Source: an uncultured Lutibacter sp.
Lineage (GTDB): Bacteria > Bacteroidota > Bacteroidia > Flavobacteriales > Flavobacteriaceae
Assembly (NCBI RefSeq): GCF_947495725.1
Contig: NZ_CANLZZ010000004.1
Location: forward strand, 248,001 to 312,000
DNA: 64,000 nt
Direction of reading: 5' to 3'
A model generated the notes under the pieces. The model did not search any database, was not told the DNA's origin, and saw nothing but the letters and a program-made list of their open reading frames with translations. Position 1 is the stretch's first letter. Each line of letters opens with the position of its first letter. Shown here piece by piece: positions 26,316-34,898 of this stretch. Made by a program: the position numbers and the translations under genes.

Positions 26316-27134
26316 ATGGATTTAAATCTGATTCCGAATATAAAACATACAAACAGCAACAACTTCTTTTTATTGGCCGGACCGTGTGCTATTGAAGGTG
26401 AAGAAATGGCTTTACAAATTGCTGAACATATTTTAAAGGTAACTGACAAATTGGAAATTCCTTTTATTTTTAAGGGAAGTTTTAAAAAAGCAAATCGTAG
26501 TAGAATCGATAGTTTTACAGGAATTGGTGATGAAAAAGCATTAAAAATATTAAGAAAAGTTTCAGAAACTTTTAATGTTCCAACAGTTACGGATATTCAT
26601 ACAAATGAAGATGCTGCAATGGCTGCTGAATATGTAGATGTTTTACAAATTCCTGCTTTTTTAGTTCGACAAACTGATTTGGTTGTGGCTGCTGCAAAAA
26701 CAGGAAAAGTGGTTAATTTGAAAAAAGGACAATTTATGAGCCCAGACGCAATGAAACACGCAGTACAAAAAGTAAAAGATAGCGGAAATGAAAAAGCTTG
26801 GATTACGGATAGAGGTACAATGTTTGGTTATCAAGATATGATTGTTGATTTTAGAGGTATTCCTGAAATGCAAAAATATGCGCCTACTATTTTGGATATT
26901 ACTCATTCTTTACAACAGCCAAACCAAACTAGCGGTGTTACGGGTGGAAGACCAGATATGATTGAAACTATTGCTAGAGCTGGTGTTGCAGTTGGTGTTG
27001 ATGGTTTATTTTTAGAAACTCATTTTGATCCTAAAAATGCAAAAAGCGATGGAGCAAATATGCTTGATTTACAATATTTAGAAGGTTTATTGAGTAATTT
27101 AGTTGCTATTAGAAAAACTATTAATGGTTTTTAA
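26316..27134 (+). CDS. kdsA: 3-deoxy-8-phosphooctulonate synthase (Kdo-8-P synthase)
   Basis: The ATG at 26316 gives 272 residues, the normal length; a TTG at 26298 overlaps the promoter element and is unlikely. Motifs of the DAHP/KDO8P synthase TIM barrel are LLAGPCAIEGEEMA (about 22-35), FKGSFKKANRSR (phosphoenolpyruvate/arabinose-5-P binding), PTVTDIHTNEDA, LKKGQFMSPDAM, LDITHSLQQPNQTSG and LFLETHFDPKNAKSDG. The enzyme condenses PEP with arabinose 5-phosphate to make Kdo-8-P, the precursor of the Kdo that joins lipid A to the rest of LPS. NQ in place of a metal-binding Cys/Asn cannot be settled by eye, so metal dependence is left open. Single gene. Confidence 0.93.
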   Translation: MDLNLIPNIKHTNSNNFFLLAGPCAIEGEEMALQIAEHILKVTDKLEIPFIFKGSFKKANRSRIDSFTGIGDEKALKILRKVSETFNVPTVTDIHTNEDAAMAAEYVDVLQIPAFLVRQTDLVVAAAKTGKVVNLKKGQFMSPDAMKHAVQKVKDSGNEKAWITDRGTMFGYQDMIVDFRGIPEMQKYAPTILDITHSLQQPNQTSGVTGGRPDMIETIARAGVAVGVDGLFLETHFDPKNAKSDGANMLDLQYLEGLLSNLVAIRKTINGF

Positions 27135-27159
27135 AAAATTATTGAACCTATTCCATTTT

Positions 27160-27233
27160 GTTATTCTGAATGTAGTGAAACGAAATGAAGAATCCATTAC
27201 TATGTCAGATTCTTCGCTAATGCTCAGAATGTC
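27160..27233. repeat. Fourth, diverged copy of the palindromic repeat
   Basis: TTATTCTGAATGTAGTGAAA, then GAAGAATCC, a loop with ACTATGTC, and AGATTCTTCGCTAATGCTCA, then GAATGTCA form the same inverted-repeat plan as the 25.1-25.4 kb array with a different loop. It again lies between two convergent genes (kdsA and the DUF1801 gene). Confidence 0.8.
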
Positions 27234-27272
27234 ATACCTTTTAGTTTTTAATCTTTTAATTGTTCAATATAA

Positions 27273-27650
27273 TCATACAAACCACACCTTTTCACTATTT
27301 TCTATAGAGGCTGCTGCGTCTTTTAATAATTGAACAAACATTAATTCGTCAAAATCTTCTAATTTTTTAATTTGAAGTGAGCGTACTTGCTTTCTATTAT
27401 TATGGTTTTTAAGTTGTGGGTATTTTTCTTCTAATAAAATTCCCTGAACAAACGCAATATCAACAAAATTGGTTCCTTTTAATACGTTTAAGTACAACAT
27501 TGGCTTTTTGGTTATATTGAAGAAAGGAATTTTATAACTCAATTTTTCTTGAACATTAGGCAACGTTTTTAGTATTACACTTCTAACATAAAGCATAATT
27601 GACTGGTATGGTTCTTTTTGGTTATAAAAATATTCGTCTATTGGATTCAT
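27273..27650 (-). CDS. DUF1801 domain protein
   Basis: A 125-residue protein with the DUF1801 pattern: an N-terminal IDEYFYNQKEPYQSIMLYVR (about 3-22), ILKTLPNVQEKLSYKIPFF (about 26-44), then PMLYLNVLKGTNFVDIAFVQ and a basic KQVRSLQIKKLEDFDE. The domain is of the YdhG/frataxin-like fold; a biochemical role is not established. The start lies 2 bp beyond the terminator-like hairpin of the upstream nrdJ gene, so there is no room for a separate promoter between them. Confidence 0.8.
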   Translation of the reverse strand: MNPIDEYFYNQKEPYQSIMLYVRSVILKTLPNVQEKLSYKIPFFNITKKPMLYLNVLKGTNFVDIAFVQGILLEEKYPQLKNHNNRKQVRSLQIKKLEDFDELMFVQLLKDAAASIENSEKVWFV

Positions 27651-27652
27651 AA

Positions 27653-27691
27653 AAAAACACCAACAATATATAAAATATTCTTGGTGTTTTT
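27653..27691 (-). terminator. Hairpin between nrdJ and the DUF1801 gene
   Basis: AAAAACACCAA and TTGGTGTTTTT form an 11-bp stem around a 17-base AT-rich loop, followed on the minus strand by a T-run that runs into the ATG of the DUF1801 gene. Confidence 0.75.
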
Positions 27692-27722
27692 AATTAATAT
27701 TAAAAAGAACTATTCAGATAAA

Positions 27723-30287
27723 TTATCCACATTTAGAATGTCCACAGCTTTTACATTTTAGACAACCTTCTTCATAAATCAATCCTTCTGGGTCGCCACA
27801 ATCTGGACATTTTTTATCAATTGCTTGGGTTCCATCTTCAACAAATTGTTTTAATGTACGCGCAATACCATTTTTCCATGTATTAATATTTTCATCGTAC
27901 ATATTCAGGTTTTGAATTAAATCAACAACATATGGAATTGGCATACCATGGCGCAGTACTCCTGAAATTAATTTAGCATAATTCCAATATTCTTTATCAA
28001 AGGTTCTAGATAAACCTTCCATTGTTATTTTATACCCTTGTTTATCGGCAAATTGAAAATCGTAGCGAGTATTTCCTTGTTCATCTTTATTTTTTATTAC
28101 CCAACCTTCTTCTAACCAAGTTGGTAATAAAAAGGCATCTTCAATTTTACCTGTAAATACTTCGTATGGTTTTTTATTAATTAAACCTACAACAGCAACC
28201 CATTTTTCGTAATCATTTTGAAAACGTACAACCTTCGCTTCAATTCTTTTTGGTCTTTTTGGAAAAATAGTTTCGGCGTAGCATTCTCCTTTTGCTTTAG
28301 CTTTTTCTTTGTTTTCTTCTTTTTCACTGGCTACTAAAATTCCACTTCGAGAGCCATCTCTATAAACTGTTATACCTTTTAATCCTTTTCTCCAAGATTC
28401 AATATAAATATCTCCTACCAATTCAACAGGAACATCACTTGCCAAATTTATTGTTGAACTTATTGAATGTGTTGTGTACTTTTGAACCAAAGCTTGCATT
28501 TCAACTCTTTTTGCCCAATCAATTTCCGGAGCAGTGGCACCTTTATAAGGACTCTCATCAATATCTGTTTTACCCGTAACTTCCATCCATTTTTTCACTT
28601 TTGGATGATATACCTCAAACTCTTCAAATGCGTCTCCCATATCATCAACATATGCTATTGTTGCATTTTCATCTCCATCGTTTACTTTTCTTCTTCTTTT
28701 ATATGATAATAAGAATACAGGCTCAATTCCAGATGAAGTTTGCGCCAACATACTTAAACTTCCTGTTGGTGCTACAGTACTAATTGAAATATTTCTTCTT
28801 CCATACTTCATCATTCTTTTATATACATCTGGAAAATCTTTTTCCATCATTTGTACAAATTCAGAGAATTTTTCAATATCAGGGTTAAAAACTTCAAACT
28901 TTCCACGAGTAATAGCCATATCAATACTACTATCAAACTCTCCTTTAAGCTTGGTTTTCATAATTTCATCAACAACAGCAATTGCTTCATCTGTGTCAAA
29001 TTTCTTACCTAAAGCCGCCATTGCATCTGCTAAAGCTGTAAAACCTAAACCAGTTCTTCTCCCCTTTTTACCTGTTTTATATAATAATTTCCAAGTATCT
29101 ATTTCAACTTGTTTAATATCATTAGGTTCCTTATCGTGCATTATTTTGTTGAATATTTTATCAACAGCCTCAAGTTCTAAATCTACTAAATCATCCATTA
29201 ATCGTTGAGATTCATATACAACTTTGTAAAATTTATCGAAATCGAAAGACGCTTCTTCTGTAAAAGGATTATCAACAAAGCTGTACAAATTAACAGCTAT
29301 TAAACGACAACTATCTCCACCTTGCATTGCAATTTCAGAACAAGGGTTTGTTGAGCTATTTTTAAATCCTGGATAAATAGATGAAGTAGAATAATAATGT
29401 TGACGATCCCAAAATATCAATCCTGGTTCAGCTGTATTATGAGCACATTTTATTATTGTATCCCATAATTCTTTAGCTCTAATTGTTTTAGTATATTTAG
29501 GTGTTTTGCTTTCAATTGGCCATCGCAACGTAAAATCTTCATCATTGACAACTGCTAGCATAAATTCATCTGATAATCTTAATGAAATATTTGCTCCAGT
29601 TATTTTTGATAAATCTTGCTTTACTGTAACAAACTCTTCAATATCAGGATGTGCGATATCCATAGTAAGCATTAAAGCACCTCTTCTTCCATTTTGAGCA
29701 ACTTCTCTTGTTGTATTTGAAAAACGATCCATAAAAGATACTGCTCCAGTTGTTGTTCCAGCAGAATTTGAAACCTGTGCTCCTCGAGGTCTTAATTCAG
29801 ATAAATCTACTCCTACTCCACATCTACGTTTAAATAATTGTGCTAATTGTTGATCTGTATGAAAAATTCCTCCATAAGAATCCAATACTGGTGGAATTAC
29901 AACACAATTCGATAGTGAAGCAATAACATTTTCATTCCCTAAAGAAGACATAACACTACCTTGAGGAATAATATATTTAAAGTCCTTGAACAACTCATAA
30001 ATACCATCTTCAGATAAAAAATCACGTGTTTTCCCATATTCTGAAAGACCTTCAGTACTCTTTTCTTTATCCAAGTACTTCTTTTCCATTCTCCCAAATT
30101 CAACTGCCATTCTTTTATGCATTTGGTCGGGCACACATTCTAAGTATTCTCCCTTTTTATTCTTTACAGCATACTTATTCATCCAAGTTGTGGCTGCAAG
30201 TTCATCTCCGTTAAAGTAAGTTAAACAACTCTCTAACACTTCTTTATAATCATAAATTTTGGGAAATACTAATTCTTCTGTCATCAT
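27723..30287 (-). CDS. nrdJ: Adenosylcobalamin-dependent ribonucleotide reductase (class II)
   Basis: An 854-residue enzyme reducing ribonucleotides to deoxyribonucleotides, using a cobalamin-derived radical. ASLSNCVVIPP (about 123-133) holds the first active-site cysteine; QLFKRRCGVGVDLSELRPRG and SFMDRFSNTTREVAQNGRRG are typical of class II. NPCSEIAMQGG (about 313-323) carries the radical cysteine and the catalytic glutamate. VAPTGSLSMLAQTSSGIEPV is present. The last 28 residues contain CPDC, then CLKCKSCGHSKCG: a zinc-ribbon-like cysteine cluster that also serves in re-reduction. It needs no iron radical subunit, and none is encoded nearby. A second Met at 30284 is an equal start choice. 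No B12 riboswitch was recognised upstream. Confidence 0.93.
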   Translation of the reverse strand: MMTEELVFPKIYDYKEVLESCLTYFNGDELAATTWMNKYAVKNKKGEYLECVPDQMHKRMAVEFGRMEKKYLDKEKSTEGLSEYGKTRDFLSEDGIYELFKDFKYIIPQGSVMSSLGNENVIASLSNCVVIPPVLDSYGGIFHTDQQLAQLFKRRCGVGVDLSELRPRGAQVSNSAGTTTGAVSFMDRFSNTTREVAQNGRRGALMLTMDIAHPDIEEFVTVKQDLSKITGANISLRLSDEFMLAVVNDEDFTLRWPIESKTPKYTKTIRAKELWDTIIKCAHNTAEPGLIFWDRQHYYSTSSIYPGFKNSSTNPCSEIAMQGGDSCRLIAVNLYSFVDNPFTEEASFDFDKFYKVVYESQRLMDDLVDLELEAVDKIFNKIMHDKEPNDIKQVEIDTWKLLYKTGKKGRRTGLGFTALADAMAALGKKFDTDEAIAVVDEIMKTKLKGEFDSSIDMAITRGKFEVFNPDIEKFSEFVQMMEKDFPDVYKRMMKYGRRNISISTVAPTGSLSMLAQTSSGIEPVFLLSYKRRRKVNDGDENATIAYVDDMGDAFEEFEVYHPKVKKWMEVTGKTDIDESPYKGATAPEIDWAKRVEMQALVQKYTTHSISSTINLASDVPVELVGDIYIESWRKGLKGITVYRDGSRSGILVASEKEENKEKAKAKGECYAETIFPKRPKRIEAKVVRFQNDYEKWVAVVGLINKKPYEVFTGKIEDAFLLPTWLEEGWVIKNKDEQGNTRYDFQFADKQGYKITMEGLSRTFDKEYWNYAKLISGVLRHGMPIPYVVDLIQNLNMYDENINTWKNGIARTLKQFVEDGTQAIDKKCPDCGDPEGLIYEEGCLKCKSCGHSKCG

Positions 30288-30420
30288 GAGCTTGATATAT
30301 TTTTTTATTGTTTTTCAAGAAATAAAATTAGATAATAATTAAACCTATTTTATCTTTAATTGAAATTAGTTATCTACATTTTATTGTTGAAAAGTTTGTT
30401 GAACTATTTTTTTTACACTT

Positions 30421-30437
30421 ACTTTGTATTTCAAAGT
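30421..30437. promoter_or_regulatory. Inverted-repeat operator before the membrane protein/regulator pair
   Basis: ACTTTG-TATTT-CAAAGT is a perfect 6-5-6 palindrome followed by ACTTT, ending 9 bp before the ATG at 30447. The left half overlaps a TTACTTTG sequence close to the -7 consensus. The same site occurs at 31384-31400 before creD. Confidence 0.65.
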
Positions 30438-30446
30438 ACTTTAACC

Positions 30447-31064
30447 ATGACCGAAAAAGATTATTTACAAGACCTTACAGAAATTAAATCCATAATGAAT
30501 AAATCTACCAGGTTTATTTCACTTAGCGGAATGTCTGGAATTTTAGCAGGTGTCTATGCTTTAATTGGTGCTTGGGTTGGAAATATGTTAATTAATTCGT
30601 ATCAAAACGGTGATAGTAATTTTGCTTATTTACCAATTAATTTTTTTGAATACATTTTAGTAGGAGTTGCTGCACTAGTTTTAATACTTTCTATATGTAC
30701 TGCATACCTATTTACCTTAAAAAAAGCAAAAAAAAATAACGAAAAAGTATGGACTTCTGTTTCTAAAAGGATGTTAAGAAGCTTTATTGTACCATTAATT
30801 ACAGGCGGATTATTATGTATTGTATTGTACCAATATAACTTAATTGGTTTAATTGCCCCGTTTACTTTAATTTTTTATGGTTTGGCATGTATAAATGCTA
30901 GTAAATATACAATGGGAGATATTTATTATTTAGGTATATCGAATATAATTATTGGTTTAATTTCAACTCAGTTTATTGGATATGGATTATATTTCTGGGC
31001 TTTAGGATTTGGTGTTTTGCATATAATTTATGGTTTTTTAATGTATACTAAATACGATAAGTAA
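30447..31064 (+). CDS. Six-TM membrane protein coupled to a winged-helix regulator
   Basis: I chose the ATG at 30447 (205 residues); a TTG at 30360 lies upstream of the operator and is unlikely. The N-terminus MTEKDYLQDLTEIKSIMNKS is a cytoplasmic helix. About six hydrophobic segments follow (LSGMSGILAGVYALIGAWVG, FFEYILVGVAALVLILSICT, FIVPLITGGLLCIVLYQ, LIGLIAPFTLIFYGLACI, ISNIIIGLISTQFIGYGLYF, FGVLHIIYGFLMY). No enzyme motif. It is 6 bp upstream of the regulator gene at 31071, so it may act as a sensor or partner of it. I do not recognise a named family. Confidence 0.75.
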   Translation: MTEKDYLQDLTEIKSIMNKSTRFISLSGMSGILAGVYALIGAWVGNMLINSYQNGDSNFAYLPINFFEYILVGVAALVLILSICTAYLFTLKKAKKNNEKVWTSVSKRMLRSFIVPLITGGLLCIVLYQYNLIGLIAPFTLIFYGLACINASKYTMGDIYYLGISNIIIGLISTQFIGYGLYFWALGFGVLHIIYGFLMYTKYDK

Positions 31065-31070
31065 TAACTT

Positions 31071-31367
31071 ATGAAAGATATACTTAAAAACATTAATAAA
31101 GCCTTTGATAATAGAATTAGACTAGGAATAATGTCTGCTCTAATGGTTAATGAATTTCTCGATTTTAATTCATTAAAAGAAATATTAGGAGTAACTGACG
31201 GAAACTTAGCGAGCCACATAAAAGCTTTGGAAAAAGTTGAGTATATAAAAATAGAAAAACAATTTATTGGTAAAAAACCAAATACAAAATATAGTATTAC
31301 AAAACTTGGAACACTTGAATTTAAAAAACACATTGCCGCGTTAGAAAAATTAATACATAAATCCTAA
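31071..31367 (+). CDS. Small winged-helix transcriptional regulator
   Basis: A 98-residue protein made of a single winged-helix domain: AFDNRIRLGIMSALMVNEFL (helix 1), DFNSLKEILGVTDGNLASHI (helix-turn-helix, about 36-55), KALEKVEYIKIEKQFIGKKP and NTKYSITKLGTLEF (wing). It resembles the MarR/ArsR-like winged-helix proteins found next to creD in Flavobacteriia. No ligand- or metal-binding cysteines are seen. It is co-transcribed with the membrane protein upstream, 51 bp before creD. Matching palindromes precede its operon and creD, so autoregulation and control of creD are likely. Confidence 0.85.
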   Translation: MKDILKNINKAFDNRIRLGIMSALMVNEFLDFNSLKEILGVTDGNLASHIKALEKVEYIKIEKQFIGKKPNTKYSITKLGTLEFKKHIAALEKLIHKS

Positions 31368-31383
31368 AAAAATTTAAACTTTT

Positions 31384-31400
31384 ACTTTGATTTTCAAAGT
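31384..31400. promoter_or_regulatory. Inverted-repeat operator before creD
   Basis: ACTTTG-ATTTT-CAAAGT followed by ACTTTT, 18 bp before the creD ATG. It has the same half-sites and 5-bp spacer as the site at 30421-30437; only the spacer sequence differs. Confidence 0.65.
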
Positions 31401-31418
31401 ACTTTTAAAACTAAAATC

Positions 31419-32783
31419 ATGAATAAACAACAAAACAAATTTGGAAGTTGGCTAAAAACTTCAATTACAGCTAGAATGTTAATGGTAGGACTTTTAATAA
31501 TTATACTCCTTATTCCATTATCCTATATTAAAAGTCTTATTAATGAACGTGCTAAAAGACAAGAATCGGTCGTTAATGAAATAAATGCGAAATGGGGAAA
31601 TGAAGTTTTACTTTATGGTCCAATTTTAAAAATTCCATATAAGACTTATACCGAAAAATTAATAACCAACAATGCTACCAAAAAAGTTAGTAAGGAAACT
31701 ATTGAACATTTAAATTATGCCTATTTCTTTCCCAATGATTTAAATATAAAAAGTGAAATAAACCCCGAAGTTAAGAAAAGAGGTATATATAAAACATCTG
31801 TTTACAAAAGTAACTTACAAATAAATGGGAATTTTAGTAAACCAAATTTTAAATTAAATGAAACACAAGACTCTGATATACTTTGGGAAAAAGCTACAGT
31901 AATAATTAAAACTTCAAATTTAAAAGGAATTAATAATCAAGTTGAAATACAAATAAATAATAATGATTACAAATTTGTGCCCAAATACGAAGAACAACTA
32001 ACTAAAAATTACAACAATTCTTTATCACTTCATAAATTAGAGACCTCCTATATAAAAAAAGACGATTTACAACATAAGCAGCATAAAACCTTTAATATAA
32101 ATATTACTGTAAGTGGTAGTAAACAATTTACAATTATCCCAATTGGAAAAGAAACCAATTTAAATGTTTTGTCTAATTGGAAAACTGCCAATTTTATTGG
32201 CGAATTTCTTCCTTTAAATTCCAATAAAATAACCGAAAATGGTTTTGATGCAAAATGGAAAGTTTTGCATATTAATAGACCTTTCTCACAAGAATATTTT
32301 AAACTATTACCTAATTTAAATGAATATGCATTTGGTGTAAATTTTATGATTCCGGTAGATGAATATCAAAAAAGTGAACGCTCTGCAAAATATGGTTTTT
32401 TGGTAATAGCATTGACATTTTTAGTTTTCTTTTTAATTCAAAGTATTAGTAAAATTTCAATTCATCCATTTCAATATTTAATGATTGGTTTAGCATTAAC
32501 CATGTTTTACACTTTATTAATATCCATATCAGAACATAGCAATTTTTTAAAAGCTTATTTAATTGCAAGTTTTTCCGTTATAACCTTAATTACAATTTAT
32601 TCCAAATCCATTCTTAAAACAAATAAATTTCCAATATTTATTTGTATTTCCTTAGCTGCACTTTATACTTTTATTTATGTAATAATTCAACTTGAAAATT
32701 ACGCGTTACTAGTTGGCAGCATTGGTTTATTTACAATTTTAGCAATTGTAATGTATATCTCTCGAAAAATTGATTGGAATTAG
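31419..32783 (+). CDS. creD: Inner-membrane protein CreD
   Basis: A 454-residue protein with the CreD layout. One N-terminal membrane helix (about 16-36, ITARMLMVGLLIIILLIPLS) is followed by a long periplasmic beta-rich domain (about 40-320) beginning IKSLINERAKRQESVVNEI, with WGNEVLLYGPILKIPY near 52. Then come five or six C-terminal membrane helices (FLVIALTFLVFFLIQSISKI onward) with the family motif HPFQYLMIGLALTMFYTLLI. CreD affects cell-envelope integrity in proteobacteria. Here it has its own operator-bearing promoter region behind the regulator gene. The CreBC two-component pair is absent; the small winged-helix protein may replace it. Confidence 0.9.
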   Translation: MNKQQNKFGSWLKTSITARMLMVGLLIIILLIPLSYIKSLINERAKRQESVVNEINAKWGNEVLLYGPILKIPYKTYTEKLITNNATKKVSKETIEHLNYAYFFPNDLNIKSEINPEVKKRGIYKTSVYKSNLQINGNFSKPNFKLNETQDSDILWEKATVIIKTSNLKGINNQVEIQINNNDYKFVPKYEEQLTKNYNNSLSLHKLETSYIKKDDLQHKQHKTFNINITVSGSKQFTIIPIGKETNLNVLSNWKTANFIGEFLPLNSNKITENGFDAKWKVLHINRPFSQEYFKLLPNLNEYAFGVNFMIPVDEYQKSERSAKYGFLVIALTFLVFFLIQSISKISIHPFQYLMIGLALTMFYTLLISISEHSNFLKAYLIASFSVITLITIYSKSILKTNKFPIFICISLAALYTFIYVIIQLENYALLVGSIGLFTILAIVMYISRKIDWN

Positions 32784-32794
32784 CAATTAAAACA

Positions 32795-32825
32795 TAAGGA
32801 GGTTCTTATAATTAGAATCTCCTTA
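32795..32825. terminator. Two-way terminator between creD and the DUF3820 gene
   Basis: TAAGGAGGTTCT and AGAATCTCCTTA form a 12-bp stem with one G-T pair around a TATAATT loop. It is followed on the plus strand by a TTTTATATTTT run. It lies 11 bp after the creD stop. Confidence 0.85.
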
Positions 32826-32954
32826 TTTTATATTTTCAATAATATTCTAAAATAACAATTATAAGGTCAAAACATAAAAAGTTGCTGTATTTTGAAATAA
32901 CCTTTAGCTTTAAATATTTGGCTAATAATATTTTATGTAGTAATAATTAAAAAA

Positions 32955-33182
32955 TTAACTTGTTCTAAGTTTTCGAACTAAATCTTCTAACCCATTTAAC
33001 TGAATTTCATAAACCAAACGTAGCATATCGCCTAGTTTTCCTTTTGGAAATCCTTTATTATTATACCAAACAATATAATGCTCTGGTAAATCAATTAAAA
33101 AATTTCCTTTATACTTACCATACGGCATTTTTGTATTTGCAACCTGTTCCAAATAATGCTGATTATTCTTTTCCATCAACAT
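32955..33182 (-). CDS. DUF3820 family protein
   Basis: A 75-residue protein with the DUF3820 signature MPYGKYKGNFLIDLPEHYIV followed by WYNNKGFPKGKLGDML (about 19-54), which is nearly the whole protein. The family is small and of unproven function; related motifs occur in exonuclease-associated proteins. Its ATG lies inside the end of the upstream oxidoreductase gene (20-bp overlap), so the two are translated from one message. A second Met at 33176 is an alternative start. Confidence 0.85.
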   Translation of the reverse strand: MLMEKNNQHYLEQVANTKMPYGKYKGNFLIDLPEHYIVWYNNKGFPKGKLGDMLRLVYEIQLNGLEDLVRKLRTS

Positions 33183-34368
33183 AATCTTGTAAGTAACTAA
33201 AACGTTCTGTTAACTTTCCATTTTCGGTCATTTTTGCTCGTTGTAAAATACCATCTTTATCTTCATTAAAAAAAGCGGGAATAACTTTCTTTACAAAATT
33301 TTCACCAAACCCTTCTGAAGCGTCTTTTGGTAGTTCACAAGGTAAATTATCAACCGCCATAACTGCAATTACATTTTCTTTTCTAAAATAATCTTCCTCT
33401 TCGGTTAATGGATTGTAACCATAAATAGGTTCAGCAATTGTTGAAGGTCGTATAGTTGAAGCCACGGGACCATCAATATCACAGCTTATATCTGCAACTA
33501 CTCTTATATTAAAATCTTTAGATTTTGCATCTTCACGTGTAAAAATAAACGGAGAATCGTCCCCATAAAAATGACAAGCAATATACATATCTGCCACCTT
33601 GGCAAATCGCATAAAATCACTTTCATACTTTGTCGGATTCTTAAAAAAATCTTGTTCATTAATTATTTTTCCATCTATTCTTTTATTGTAATCCAATACA
33701 TCAATTTGCACAAAAACGGGTTCGTTAAAAGTTTTTGATAAAAACTCTGAAACATTAACTTCTCTCATTCTCATTCCTTTCAACATTTCCTTTGCTCCAT
33801 TTCCAACCCTTCCTTTACCAGTTAAAACAACTTTTATATTTGGTAATTTTATTTTTTGAAGTTCATGAATTAGCATTAATTGATCGTGTAACTCTTCCGC
33901 TTTTGGTATTTTAAACAAATCGTATTTTAATCCGTAAGTTCTAAAACCATTATAAGCACCAACAATACCGGCATATCTACCAAATGCAACCAAACGTGTA
34001 CCTTTTTTATTTACTATTACTTCGTGGTCGTATAGTTCAATATTTTTTGAAAGAATTGCATTCAATAATTTTCGATTATAGGATTGCTTTTTATATGTAT
34101 GAGAAAAGAAAAAGTATTTTTTATTAGGAATCAAATCATTAATTGGAACCTCTTTTACACCAAGTAAAACATCACAATCCGAAACGTCATTTACAACCTC
34201 TAAACCAATATTCTCGTAGTCTTCATCAGTAAAAAAACGATTGTTCGAACTTTCAACTTTTATAGAAAGTTCCGGATATATTTTCAACAATTTTTCGCAA
34301 GCAGCGGGTGACAAAACTACACGACGATCTGGCGGGTTTTTGCGTTCTTTTATAATTCCTAACTTCAT
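33163..34368 (-). CDS. Saccharopine dehydrogenase-like NAD(P)-dependent oxidoreductase
   Basis: A 401-residue protein of the alanine dehydrogenase/PNT/LYS1 superfamily. The N-terminus MKLGIIKERKNPPDRRVVLS has the KE-x-x-DRRV motif; then come LLGVKEVPINDL, FFSHTYKKQSYNRKLL, GRYAGIVGAYNGFRTYG (about 128-144) and the Rossmann motif VVLTGKGRVGNGAKEML (about 176-192). ADISCDIDGPVASTIRPSTI is typical of saccharopine-dehydrogenase-like enzymes. In lysine pathways these enzymes join or split saccharopine, but no other lysine gene is adjacent and the substrate cannot be assigned. It overlaps the DUF3820 gene. Confidence 0.8.
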   Translation of the reverse strand: MKLGIIKERKNPPDRRVVLSPAACEKLLKIYPELSIKVESSNNRFFTDEDYENIGLEVVNDVSDCDVLLGVKEVPINDLIPNKKYFFFSHTYKKQSYNRKLLNAILSKNIELYDHEVIVNKKGTRLVAFGRYAGIVGAYNGFRTYGLKYDLFKIPKAEELHDQLMLIHELQKIKLPNIKVVLTGKGRVGNGAKEMLKGMRMREVNVSEFLSKTFNEPVFVQIDVLDYNKRIDGKIINEQDFFKNPTKYESDFMRFAKVADMYIACHFYGDDSPFIFTREDAKSKDFNIRVVADISCDIDGPVASTIRPSTIAEPIYGYNPLTEEEDYFRKENVIAVMAVDNLPCELPKDASEGFGENFVKKVIPAFFNEDKDGILQRAKMTENGKLTERFSYLQDYVDGKE

Positions 34369-34449
34369 AATATAAATTGGTATAAATTTTGCAACTAAGG
34401 TATTATGAATTAAAAGAACTTACAAATAATAAATCTAATAGATTTTTAA

Positions 34450-34457
34450 TACATTTG
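34450..34457 (+). promoter_or_regulatory. -7 promoter element of ssrA
   Basis: TACATTTG followed by C matches TAnnTTTG and lies 33 bp before the mature 5' end of tmRNA. No clear TTG -33 element. Confidence 0.5.
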
Positions 34458-34490
34458 CGTTCTTTAAAAGAATAAGATCTTTGATTTATT

Positions 34491-34881
34491 GGGGACGACT
34501 GGTTTTGACTGCAAGGTCAATTAAACTAGAAGCATGCCGAGTTATGAAATTGCACTCGTAAATCTCTATTTCAACTTTTTAAACGGCGAAGATAACTACG
34601 CTTTAGCTGCTTAATCCGAATTACAGTAGGATGAGCCTCGGCACACAAGGTGTGCAAGCTAAATGCCCTCTGATAGCCTTGGTTAGCGGCGATCAATTTT
34701 TGGGCATCGTAAAAGTTAACATAGAAATACTATTGTTTCGCTAGTATTTTGAAACTTAAGAAACTAAGCTTTAGGTAGATTGTTTTCGATCAGCCTTTTG
34801 TCGAAAATTTAAAGAAAACTAAGCATGTAGAAACTACTTTGGTTGCTTGTTTGGACCCGGGTTCGATTCCCGGCGTCTCCA
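34491..34881 (+). ncRNA. ssrA: Transfer-messenger RNA (tmRNA)
   Basis: The RNA begins GGGGACGACTGGTTTTGACT and ends GGGTTCGATTCCCGGCGTCT, then CCA, so the two ends form the tRNA-like acceptor stem and T arm, with one G-U pair in the stem. The tag reading frame is at 34585-34614 and codes GEDNYALAA followed by TAA. The resume codon is GGC, and the hydrophobic ending is the protease signal. CCA is not encoded. The tag differs from the GENNYALAA form known from other Bacteroidota at position 3. tmRNA with SmpB rescues stalled ribosomes and tags the peptide for proteolysis. Confidence 0.97.
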
Positions 34882-34898
34882 CTATTTTAAATTATTGC

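Noticed and set aside
30288-30446. A cobalamin riboswitch upstream of the B12-dependent reductase
   Set aside because: I found no B12-box-like or other conserved riboswitch sequence in the 159-bp gap; it is plain AT-rich sequence plus the operator of the divergent operon.
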